The position numbers were made by a program, and so were the translations under genes. DNA of 64,000 nt from BNXB01 sp031556375. GTDB lineage: Bacteria; Bacteroidota; Bacteroidia; Bacteroidales; Azobacteroidaceae. Below, piece after piece: positions 25,142 to 32,957 of this stretch; position 1 is the stretch's first letter, and the number at the start of each line of letters is the position of its first letter. The notes beneath the pieces are model-generated. The model saw only the letters and a program-made list of their open reading frames with translations, made no database searches and was not told where the DNA came from. The DNA lies in contig JAVBTA010000012.1 in the NCBI GenBank assembly GCA_031556375.1, positions 31,337 through 95,336 on the forward strand, in the 5' to 3' direction.

Positions 25142-27036
25142 ACTTCGTTAATTAAGACTTTAGCAATGCTTTCCGCATCCATTCCACACAGTTCATACAG
25201 CTCCGAAATAGATCCGTGTTCTATGAATTCATCGGGAATACCGATTCTTTTAACTTTTGGAGTATATCCATTATCAGCCATAAATTCAAGCACAGCAGAT
25301 CCTAATCCACCTTTGACAGTTCCATTTTCAACGGTGACTATCTTCTTATATTTACGTCCGATCTCATGTAACATATCTTCATCAATCGGTTTCAGGTATA
25401 TCATATCATATAAGGCTGCATCTACTCCTTCTTTTTCAGCCAGTTCAATAGCTTTCCGGGCTATATTCCCAATCGGGCCGATGGTTATAACAGCCACATC
25501 TGTTCCTTCTTTCATTTTCCGCCCTCTTCCTACAGGCAAAATTTCCAAAGGTTGTCGCCATTCTTTCAACTCTCCTTTGCCTCTCGGATAACGGATTAAA
25601 AAGACTCCCATATCCGGTTGTGTAGCCGTATACATCAGATTTCTGAGATCCACTTCATTGAAAGGAGAAGCAATAGTGATATTCGGGACACAACGTAAAT
25701 AAGCCAGATCGAAAGAACCCTGGTGAGTAGCTCCGTCCTCCCCTACCAGTCCGGCACGGTCGAGGCAGATTACCATATTCAAATTCTGAAGAGCAGCATC
25801 ATGAATCAACTGATCATAAGCCCGTTGCATAAACGACGAATAAATATTACAAAACGGCAACATTCCGTCTTTAGCCAGTCCCGCGGAAAAAGTCACCGCA
25901 TGAGCTTCCGCAATACCTACATCAAAGGCTCTTTCCGGCATTTCTTTCATCAGGTAGCACATCGAACAGCCTGTCGGCATTGCCGGAGTGATCCCGACTA
26001 TTCTATCATCTGCTTTTGCGAGCTCCACCAAAGTATGGCCAAACACATCCTGGTAAAGTTGAGGTTCGTCGAGTGATCGTTGGGAGATACGTTCTCCGGT
26101 TTTTTTATCGAATTTTCCGGGAGCGTGCCAGATAGTCGCTTCTTTTTCAGCAGGTTCGAATCCTTTTCCCTTGGTGGTACGAATATGAAGGAGCTTTGGG
26201 CCATCCATATCTTTTATATCATTCAGGACTTTAACCAGTCCTTCTACATCATTTCCGTCCACAGGGCCAAAATAACGGATATTAAAACCTTCAAACAAAT
26301 TATGCTGCTTGGTCAGCAAGGCTTTCAAACTGTTGTTAAACCTCAGGATCAGTCCTTTTCCTTTCTCTTTAATAAAACCGTTGTTTTTCAGTGTGTTGTA
26401 CAGCTTGTAACGTATTTTATTATATGTTTTTGAAGTCGTAATTCCGACAAGATATTCGCTCAGTCCACCAACAGGACGATCGATGGCCATATTATTATCG
26501 TTCAGGATGATAAGAAGGTTATTAGGATCGGAAGAAGCATTATTCAGTCCTTCGAAAGCCAGTCCCCCGGTCATTGATCCGTCGCCGATTACTGCGACAA
26601 TTTTCCTTTTTTTCTCTTTTTTCAAGGATGATGCGATTGCCATTCCTAAAGCCGCGGAAATTGAAGTGGAAGCATGACCTGCAATAAATGCATCATATTC
26701 GCTTTCATTAGGGTTCGGAAAGCCACTGATACCTTTGAACTTACGAAGGGTTTTAAAAGTTTCTCGTCTACCGGTCAGAACCTTATGGGCATAAGCCTGA
26801 TGGCCAACATCCCATACCACCCTATCGTAAGGAGTATCGAGGACATAATGAAGCGCCACTGCCAATTCCACAGTACCTAAACTAGATGCGAAATGCCCCG
26901 GAGTTTCCGCCAATACTTCAATTATGTATTGTCGCAACTCTGAGCAAACCTCTTTAAGTTGTTCCGGTTTAAGACCTCTTAAATCAGAAGGATAATCAAT
27001 TGTGTTGAGAATATTATATTCTTTGTTTTCAGCCAT
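25138..27036 (-). CDS. dxs: 1-deoxy-D-xylulose-5-phosphate synthase
   Basis: First enzyme of the non-mevalonate isoprenoid pathway; condenses pyruvate and glyceraldehyde 3-phosphate with thiamine diphosphate. The 632-residue product has the N-terminal GHQAYAHKVLTGR segment, the TPP/Mg motif GDGSMTGGLAFEGLNNA, the transketolase-like DRAGLVGEDGATHQGSFD region and the C-terminal domain with VENGTVKGGLGSAV. Start set at ATG 27036 (MAENKEYNIL): the longer reading runs back over the promoter and adds unconserved residues. It heads the operon with trkA and trkH. Confidence 0.95.
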   Translation of the reverse strand: MAENKEYNILNTIDYPSDLRGLKPEQLKEVCSELRQYIIEVLAETPGHFASSLGTVELAVALHYVLDTPYDRVVWDVGHQAYAHKVLTGRRETFKTLRKFKGISGFPNPNESEYDAFIAGHASTSISAALGMAIASSLKKEKKRKIVAVIGDGSMTGGLAFEGLNNASSDPNNLLIILNDNNMAIDRPVGGLSEYLVGITTSKTYNKIRYKLYNTLKNNGFIKEKGKGLILRFNNSLKALLTKQHNLFEGFNIRYFGPVDGNDVEGLVKVLNDIKDMDGPKLLHIRTTKGKGFEPAEKEATIWHAPGKFDKKTGERISQRSLDEPQLYQDVFGHTLVELAKADDRIVGITPAMPTGCSMCYLMKEMPERAFDVGIAEAHAVTFSAGLAKDGMLPFCNIYSSFMQRAYDQLIHDAALQNLNMVICLDRAGLVGEDGATHQGSFDLAYLRCVPNITIASPFNEVDLRNLMYTATQPDMGVFLIRYPRGKGELKEWRQPLEILPVGRGRKMKEGTDVAVITIGPIGNIARKAIELAEKEGVDAALYDMIYLKPIDEDMLHEIGRKYKKIVTVENGTVKGGLGSAVLEFMADNGYTPKVKRIGIPDEFIEHGSISELYELCGMDAESIAKVLINEV

Positions 27037-27054
27037 AGCTAAAAAAATCTTTTG

Positions 27055-27062
27055 CAAATCTA
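27055..27062 (-). promoter_or_regulatory. -7 element of dxs-trkA-trkH
   Basis: TAGATTTG on the minus strand (complement of 27055-27062), 18 bases before the dxs ATG. No clear TTTG at -33. Confidence 0.5.
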
Positions 27063-27084
27063 CATAATTAACCACATATAACTG

Positions 27085-27092
27085 TAATTTTG
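27085..27092 (+). promoter_or_regulatory. -7 element of the GSCFA gene
   Basis: TAATTTTG, 22 bases before the ATG at 27115, in the 78-base divergent gap shared with dxs. Confidence 0.5.
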
Positions 27093-27114
27093 TTGAAAAA
27101 TAACTTATAACGCT

Positions 27115-28047
27115 ATGGATTTCAGAACAAAAATTACAATTCCAACTTTCGATTTCACCATCGATCATTCTGATAAAATCATGATGATGGGATCCTGTTT
27201 TGCCGAAAACATGGCAGCTTTATTGTTGGACTCCGGATTCCAGATCGATACAAATCCTTTCGGAACTGTTTACAACCCCCAATCCCTTGCGTCTGGCATC
27301 CGGGAAGTATTGTCGCACAAAAAATATGCCATATCCGACCTATTTCTTCACCAAGGTTTATACCATAGTTTCGCCCATCACAGCCGGTTTTCCTCTGTTT
27401 CCGCAGAAACCAGCCTGGAGAACATCAATCATAAGTTGGATACGTCAGCCATTTTTTTAAAAACGGCAACATTTTTTATAATAACTTACGGAACATCATA
27501 CGTTTACAACCTGAAATCAAATGGGGAAACTGTCACAAACTGCCACAAACTACCGGATAACCATTTTATCCGAAAACGTTTATCCATAGAGGATATTGTG
27601 AATGATTGGAGTTTATTGATCAAAGAACTGAAATCTTATAATCCGGACTTAAAAATACTTTTTACAGTCAGTCCTATCCGGCATTGGAAAGACGGAGCCC
27701 ATGAAAATCAGTTGAGCAAATCCACCCTTTTGCTTGCAATCGACGAACTTATCCGTCAAAATAATTCTTGCCATTACTTCCCATCATACGAAATATTAAT
27801 GGATGAGTTACGGGATTACCGTTTTTATGCCGAAGATATGCTTCACCCATCTTCTGTTGCCATAGAATATATCCGGGAGCAATTTTCGGAGACTTTTTTT
27901 ACATCTCAAACCAAATCAAAAGTCAAAGAATGGAAAAGCATACAAAAAGCATTAAGTCATAAGCCATTTAATCCGGATTCGGAAGAATACATAGAATTTC
28001 TGCGGAAAACACAGGAGAAATTGGAAAACTTCCGGAAATCTGAGTAA
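27115..28047 (+). CDS. GSCFA-domain protein (SGNH-hydrolase-like)
   Basis: A 310-residue protein with the family-defining GSCFAEN motif at residues 26-32, a later ITYGTSYVYN segment, and a DMLHPSSVA segment near residue 240 that supplies the Asp-x-x-His typical of SGNH-type esterases. The GSCFA Ser would then be the nucleophile. There is no signal peptide, so it is probably cytosolic. Substrate is unknown; acetyl- or acyl-ester hydrolysis is the family-level expectation. Transcribed divergently from dxs and upstream of DPP IV, which has its own promoter. Confidence 0.85.
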   Translation: MDFRTKITIPTFDFTIDHSDKIMMMGSCFAENMAALLLDSGFQIDTNPFGTVYNPQSLASGIREVLSHKKYAISDLFLHQGLYHSFAHHSRFSSVSAETSLENINHKLDTSAIFLKTATFFIITYGTSYVYNLKSNGETVTNCHKLPDNHFIRKRLSIEDIVNDWSLLIKELKSYNPDLKILFTVSPIRHWKDGAHENQLSKSTLLLAIDELIRQNNSCHYFPSYEILMDELRDYRFYAEDMLHPSSVAIEYIREQFSETFFTSQTKSKVKEWKSIQKALSHKPFNPDSEEYIEFLRKTQEKLENFRKSE

Positions 28048-28052
28048 AACTA

Positions 28053-28083
28053 TTTGTCTGTATCTGGAAATATCATACATTTG
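28053..28083 (+). promoter_or_regulatory. Promoter of the dipeptidyl peptidase IV gene
   Basis: TTTG at 28053-28056 and TACATTTG at 28076-28083 with a 19-nt spacer. It directly follows the GSCFA stop and precedes the ATG at 28109 by 25 bases. Confidence 0.8.
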
Positions 28084-28108
28084 TATCTTCAAACATTTGA
28101 GATTACAC

Positions 28109-30274
28109 ATGATTATGAATCGTTTTTTGACTGTACTGCTTTCTTTATTAAGCATCAATGTTGCCATAGCTCAGGGCAACCGTATAGACCTGAAGGAAAT
28201 TGTGGAAGGTAAATACTCTGCAAGAGGGATGTCTGAGATGCGTCCCATGCCCGATGGCGAACATTATACTATGCAAAGTCCCGATAAAAAATGTGTATTG
28301 AGATACGCTTATAAAACAGGGAAAATCGTAGATACATTATTCAATGTAAATACTGTCCGCGAAACCAAGCTGGAGTCATTCGACGACTACTGGATCAGCA
28401 ATACAGGATATCGTATCATTGTTTCTACAGATAAGGAATACATCTATCGCCGCTCCTGGAAAGCAAACCTATACGATTATGATGTCAGAAGAAACTTCAT
28501 GAAACCACTTTCCGAAACTCCGGGAAAATTGATGATCCCTACATTTTCACCTGATGGAAGAATGTGCGCCTTTGTCAGAGATAATAATATCTGGTTAAAA
28601 AAATTCGATTACGATACCGAATCCCAAGTGACAAACGATGGAGAAGCCGGAAAAATCCTGAACGGGATTACCGATTGGGTATATGAAGAAGAATTTGCAA
28701 CAACCAAACTCTTGTCCTGGTCGCCCGACAGTAAATCTCTCGCATTTGTAAAATCGAATGAAACGGATGTTCCCAGTTTCAGTTTTCAGCAATATGACGG
28801 AAGCTTATATCCGGGATTCCTGACTTTTAAATACCCGAAAGCCGGAGAAAATAACTCTGTAGTCACCTGTCATGCCTACAGCGTAGAAACAAAAGACATT
28901 AAGAAAATGAATATTCCTCTTCCCGCAGACGGATATATTCCAAGAATCGAATTCACAGAAAATCCGGAACAACTGGCTGTGATGACCCTGAATCGCAACC
29001 AAAATGCATTCAATATGTATTATGTCAATCCGAAATCAACGGTATCGCGTTTAATCCTGAAAGATGAAAACAAATATTATATCGAGCCTGATTTCATTCT
29101 GGGAATAACATTCACAAAGGATAATTTCTTGTATATCAGCGAAAAAGACGGATTTTCCCATATTTATCAATACACTATCAATGGTATCCTTGAAAAACAG
29201 GTTACTTCAGGTAACTGGGACGTAACCGATCTTTACGGTATCAATCCTGCCACGAAAACAATTTACTATCAATCAGCTGAAGAAAGCCCGTTACGCAGAT
29301 CGGTATATTCGGTCGATATAAAGAATAAAGTTACAAAATTATCTTCAAAAACAGGTACTAATTCGGCGAATTTCAGTACTAACCTCAACTATTTTGTCAA
29401 CAATTATTCGAACGCGACAACTCCAAACCTGATCACCATGAATGATGACAAAGGGAAAGAATTATTTGTTTTGAATGATAATGCCACTTTAAAATCCAAA
29501 ATTGAAGGTAGTTCCATTCCTCAAAAGGAATTTTTTACTTTTGAAACACCTCAGGGAGTTTCATTAAATGGTTTTATGATAAAACCTGTTGACTTTTCAA
29601 CTTCGAAAAAATATCCGGTATTAATGGTACAGTATAGTGGTCCGAATTCACAACAAGTCGCAGACAAATTCGGAATCGGCTGGGAAAATTTTATGGCTTC
29701 TATCGGATATATTGTAGCTTGTGTGGACGGACGCGGGACTGCCGCACGTGGAGAAGAATTCAGGAAATGTACTTACATGAATTTGGGAATCCTGGAATCC
29801 GATGACCAGATTTCCGCAGCCAATTACTTAGGAAATCTTCCGTATGTAGATAAAAATAAAATCGCTATCTGGGGCTGGAGTTATGGAGGAACTATAACTT
29901 TAATGTCTATGAGTCGTGGTAATGGTGTTTTCAAAGCAGGAATTGCTATTGCTCCCGTAACCGACTGGAGATTATATGATTCCGTTTATACAGAACGTTT
30001 TATGAGGACTCCGAAAGAAAATTTCACTGCATACGATAAGAACTCACCTATAGCATTAGCATCCAATTTGCAAGGCCGTTTGCTGTTAATGCACGGAACT
30101 TCGGACGACAATGTCCATTTCCAAAATTCCATGTATTACTCACAAGCTTTAGTTGAAGCCGGAAAACAATTCGAGATGCAGGTTTATCCGAATAAAAACC
30201 ATAGTATACTGGGGATAAAATATCGTTTTCACCTTTACATGAGAGTCGCAGACTTTTTGCAGAAAAATTTATAA
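28109..30274 (+). CDS. Dipeptidyl peptidase IV (S9B prolyl oligopeptidase family)
   Basis: A 721-residue periplasmic serine peptidase that removes Xaa-Pro (or Xaa-Ala) dipeptides from peptide N-termini. It has a signal peptide (MIMNRFLTVLL ... INVAIAQ), an N-terminal beta-propeller with the ITDWVYEEEF glutamate motif that binds the substrate N-terminus, and the C-terminal hydrolase domain with Ser in GWSYGG (about 591), Asp in GTSDDNVHF (about 665) and His in NKNHSILG (about 697). ATG 28109 chosen over an upstream TTG that precedes it by 12 bases. The stop overlaps the lipA start as TAATG. Confidence 0.93.
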   Translation: MIMNRFLTVLLSLLSINVAIAQGNRIDLKEIVEGKYSARGMSEMRPMPDGEHYTMQSPDKKCVLRYAYKTGKIVDTLFNVNTVRETKLESFDDYWISNTGYRIIVSTDKEYIYRRSWKANLYDYDVRRNFMKPLSETPGKLMIPTFSPDGRMCAFVRDNNIWLKKFDYDTESQVTNDGEAGKILNGITDWVYEEEFATTKLLSWSPDSKSLAFVKSNETDVPSFSFQQYDGSLYPGFLTFKYPKAGENNSVVTCHAYSVETKDIKKMNIPLPADGYIPRIEFTENPEQLAVMTLNRNQNAFNMYYVNPKSTVSRLILKDENKYYIEPDFILGITFTKDNFLYISEKDGFSHIYQYTINGILEKQVTSGNWDVTDLYGINPATKTIYYQSAEESPLRRSVYSVDIKNKVTKLSSKTGTNSANFSTNLNYFVNNYSNATTPNLITMNDDKGKELFVLNDNATLKSKIEGSSIPQKEFFTFETPQGVSLNGFMIKPVDFSTSKKYPVLMVQYSGPNSQQVADKFGIGWENFMASIGYIVACVDGRGTAARGEEFRKCTYMNLGILESDDQISAANYLGNLPYVDKNKIAIWGWSYGGTITLMSMSRGNGVFKAGIAIAPVTDWRLYDSVYTERFMRTPKENFTAYDKNSPIALASNLQGRLLLMHGTSDDNVHFQNSMYYSQALVEAGKQFEMQVYPNKNHSILGIKYRFHLYMRVADFLQKNL

Positions 30275-31128
30275 TGGATCTTAATAAGTCTCATATTAAG
30301 AAGCCTGATTGGTTAAAAATCAGGCTGGGTAATAACGACAATTTTTCAAAGACTGGAAAAATTATCGAATCGAAAGGATTGTGCACCATTTGTCAAAGCG
30401 GACGTTGTCCTAATCTTGGTGAATGTTGGAACAAAGGAACCGCTACATTCATGATTGGCGGGGATATTTGTACACGTTCCTGCAAATTCTGCAATACAAA
30501 GACTGGAAAACCTTTGCCGTTGGACTCCCAGGAGCCAGAGAAAGTCGCAAACTCAGTGCGCCAGATGGAATTGAAACACGCTGTCATTACATCTGTAGAT
30601 CGTGATGATCTACCCGATTATGGAGCCAACCATTGGGCTAAGACTATCAATAAAATAAAAGAAATAAATCCGGGAACAACTATCGAAGTTTTAATTCCCG
30701 ATTTTGATGGTAAACACGAATTACTGGACTTGATTATTCAGGCGGCACCTGATATTATTTCGCACAACATGGAAACAGTAGAACGCTTGACTACCCGGAT
30801 ACGGAGTGTAGCAAAATACCACACCAGCCTTGAGGTGTTGAAATACGTATCACAATCCGGGATACCGGTAAAATCAGGTTTAATGTTAGGTCTAGGCGAA
30901 ACACGAGAAGAAGTTATTTCTTTAATGGACGACCTGATTGCTTCAGGTTGTTATCTTCTCTCCATCGGACAGTATCTTCAACCTTCGAAAAAAAATATTC
31001 AGGTTGTGGAATACATCCATCCTGCCGTATTTGAAGAACTCAAATTGATTGCAGAGACAAAAAAATTTAAGCATGTAGAAAGCGGGCCACTAGTAAGATC
31101 TTCCTATCATTCCATTGACTTTCTGTAA
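30274..31128 (+). CDS. lipA: Lipoyl synthase
   Basis: A 284-residue radical-SAM enzyme that inserts two sulfurs into protein-bound octanoyl chains to make lipoate. Both iron-sulfur motifs are present: the auxiliary-cluster cysteines in CTICQSGRCPNLGEC and the SAM-cluster CTRSCKFC, plus the C-terminal RSSYHS. Its ATG shares bases with the TAA of the DPP IV gene (TAATG), indicating translational coupling. Cytosolic. Confidence 0.95.
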   Translation: MDLNKSHIKKPDWLKIRLGNNDNFSKTGKIIESKGLCTICQSGRCPNLGECWNKGTATFMIGGDICTRSCKFCNTKTGKPLPLDSQEPEKVANSVRQMELKHAVITSVDRDDLPDYGANHWAKTINKIKEINPGTTIEVLIPDFDGKHELLDLIIQAAPDIISHNMETVERLTTRIRSVAKYHTSLEVLKYVSQSGIPVKSGLMLGLGETREEVISLMDDLIASGCYLLSIGQYLQPSKKNIQVVEYIHPAVFEELKLIAETKKFKHVESGPLVRSSYHSIDFL

Positions 31129-31224
31129 AGGAAAATCCCATTAATCAAAACATTTCAAAAAGTTTTACTGTTATAAGAGCGAGAGATGACACATAACATT
31201 TTATGTTTTTATTGTTGATGATTT

Positions 31225-32367
31225 ATGAATTTTAAGAGAGTTATAGAACCTTGGTTTAACTCTATTGGGGAAATTTTCCCTATTGTTTTACTGATAGTTA
31301 CAAGCTTTTTCACTCCTTTAGGAGTGGCATTTGCTATAAGTATCATTTCGTATTTAATATATCTTTTGTCAATCTTGCTTATTACAAAGCAAATGCCTTC
31401 TTTCATACTGGTAGTCTCCGGTATTATGTTGGCTATTGGGTTTATACTATATACATATTCCCAATTTGATGAAATACTACCTGAATGCCTGGCAATTGTA
31501 TCTGAAATCATTCTGATTGTTGTTCTTTCAATTGCAGTGGTACTCAAAGACTTCTTCATTGAAAAAGCCAAAAGGAAACAGACTAAGGAACATCGAGCTA
31601 CATTTTTGGCACACATGAATGAAACTTTCCTTGCCGCCCGAATTATACGTAACACATTGGTTGCTCATTTAATAATTGTTCTGTTGTATAAAGTCTTGCC
31701 CGATCAGTTTCATAATGTAACTGCTGACAAGGTTATCATACCGGATCTGTTATTCATTTTCATATTTCTGATTTTTATCTTTGAGGTAATCCGTTTATCT
31801 ATTATTAAACGGAAAATTAATACGGAAAACTGGTTGCCTATAGTAAATGAGACAGGCGGGGTTGTCGGGAAAGTCGCTTTGAGTGTAAGTCTAACGTCCA
31901 ACAAGCCCTATCTGCATCCCGTTGTCAGAATCGCTATGATCTACAAAGGGATGTTCTATCTTTGCGAACGTCCGGATCATTATGTCATCAATCCCGGAAA
32001 GATTGATTATCCCTTCGAAAAGTATGTCTTTTACAGCCACTCTCTTGATGATGCAGTCGGTAATGCTCTCCAGAAAGAAATCGGGAGGAAAGATTTACCT
32101 GTAAAATTTGTATTCCGGTACTTATTCAAAAATAAAGCTACAAGCCGACTCGTATACCTCTATACCTGTAGAGTCACTAATGAAGATATAATGAATCGAA
32201 TCACCCTTGGCAAAGGGAAATTGTGGACGGAAAAACAAATTGAAGAAAATCTTGGAAAGGGAATTTTCTCCGAATGCTTTGAAAAAGAATACGAAATTCT
32301 GAAAAATACAGTTCTTATGGCCGAAAAATTAATAACAGAAACGGATAATAATGCTCCGGAGGAATAA
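31225..32367 (+). CDS. Membrane protein with degenerate Nudix-like C-terminal domain
   Basis: A 380-residue protein. Residues 1-190 hold about five hydrophobic segments (SIGEIFPIVLLIVTSFF, LGVAFAISIISYLIYLLSIL, SFILVVSGIMLAIGFILY, CLAIVSEIILIVVLSIAVVL, IPDLLFIFIFLIFIFEVI). From about residue 200, WLPIVNETGGVVGKV and YLHPVVRIAMIYKG mimic the opening of isopentenyl-diphosphate-isomerase-type Nudix domains. The Nudix box position reads SLDDAVGNALQKEIG, lacking most of the catalytic glutamates. It may therefore bind rather than hydrolyse a nucleotide-like ligand. It stands alone, ending where the convergent marR gene ends, with no base between the stop codons. Function unknown. Confidence 0.65.
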   Translation: MNFKRVIEPWFNSIGEIFPIVLLIVTSFFTPLGVAFAISIISYLIYLLSILLITKQMPSFILVVSGIMLAIGFILYTYSQFDEILPECLAIVSEIILIVVLSIAVVLKDFFIEKAKRKQTKEHRATFLAHMNETFLAARIIRNTLVAHLIIVLLYKVLPDQFHNVTADKVIIPDLLFIFIFLIFIFEVIRLSIIKRKINTENWLPIVNETGGVVGKVALSVSLTSNKPYLHPVVRIAMIYKGMFYLCERPDHYVINPGKIDYPFEKYVFYSHSLDDAVGNALQKEIGRKDLPVKFVFRYLFKNKATSRLVYLYTCRVTNEDIMNRITLGKGKLWTEKQIEENLGKGIFSECFEKEYEILKNTVLMAEKLITETDNNAPEE

Positions 32368-32832
32368 TTAAACCAGGCTAACTTTCAGATTTTCAAAAAC
32401 AATATCCAGTATTTGTCTTGCTAATTCATAATCTTTTCCTGAAACACCTTCAAAAGCCTCTTCCATAGCTTTTAGAACTACTGCATTTGCCAGATTCTTT
32501 GAATCCTTTCCTAAACGGGTAAGATGTATCATATTAGTACGGCGATCGGAAGGATCTGCAATACGGACAACGAAATTTTGTTTTTCCAGATTATCAATTA
32601 AGCGGGTCATGCTCGGCTTATCCTTGAATGTCTTATTGCAAAGTTCTTGCTGGGTTACACCATCTTTTTCCCAAAGGCAATACAGTACCGTCCATTGCTC
32701 CGGTGTAAACTCAAGCCCGGCAGATTTGAAATCCCGATACAATTTACGATTGATTGCCATAGATACCTTACCTATCATAATTGAAAAGACCAAACCAATA
32801 CTGCCTTGTTTTTCCAAACCCTCCATTGTCAT
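32368..32832 (-). CDS. MarR-family transcriptional regulator
   Basis: A 154-residue winged-helix regulator with the MarR core FTPEQWTVLYCLWEKDGVTQQ, the recognition region KTFKDKPSMTRLIDNLE and the wing DPSDRRTNMIHLT. The start is ATG 32832 or, two codons later, 32826; longer readings run over the promoter. An imperfect inverted repeat at 32841-32860 just upstream fits autoregulation. Divergent from the membrane TPR regulator at 32958. The ligand is unknown, and no obvious efflux target is adjacent on its own strand. Confidence 0.9.
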   Translation of the reverse strand: MTMEGLEKQGSIGLVFSIMIGKVSMAINRKLYRDFKSAGLEFTPEQWTVLYCLWEKDGVTQQELCNKTFKDKPSMTRLIDNLEKQNFVVRIADPSDRRTNMIHLTRLGKDSKNLANAVVLKAMEEAFEGVSGKDYELARQILDIVFENLKVSLV

Positions 32833-32840
32833 TGATATTA

Positions 32841-32865
32841 TTGCATAAACAATTACGCAAAGGTA
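32841..32865 (-). promoter_or_regulatory. marR promoter with overlapping operator-like inverted repeat
   Basis: The minus-strand -7 box TACCTTTG (complement of 32858-32865) overlaps a 20-bp inverted repeat at 32841-32860: TTGCATAA, four bases, TTACGCAA (7 of 8 pairs). TTGC...GCAA ends are common in MarR-family sites, so this is a probable self-operator covering the transcription start. Confidence 0.6.
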
Positions 32866-32895
32866 GTAAAAATTTACTGAAAATAAAATTGATTT

Positions 32896-32927
32896 TTTGC
32901 AACTTTCGCTTTTAACTTCTAACTTTA
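32896..32927 (+). promoter_or_regulatory. Probable promoter of the DUF6377 gene
   Basis: TTTG at 32896-32899 and TAACTTTA at 32920-32927 (one mismatch to TAnnTTTG) with a 20-nt spacer, 30 bases before the ATG at 32958. Confidence 0.5.
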
Positions 32928-32957
32928 CATCGGTAATCAAGCAGGAATTTCAATTAT

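Noticed and set aside
27037..27168. N-terminal extension of dxs
   Set aside because: The added residues run back through the promoter and into the start of the divergent GSCFA gene. MAENKEYNIL at 27036 is the family-like start.
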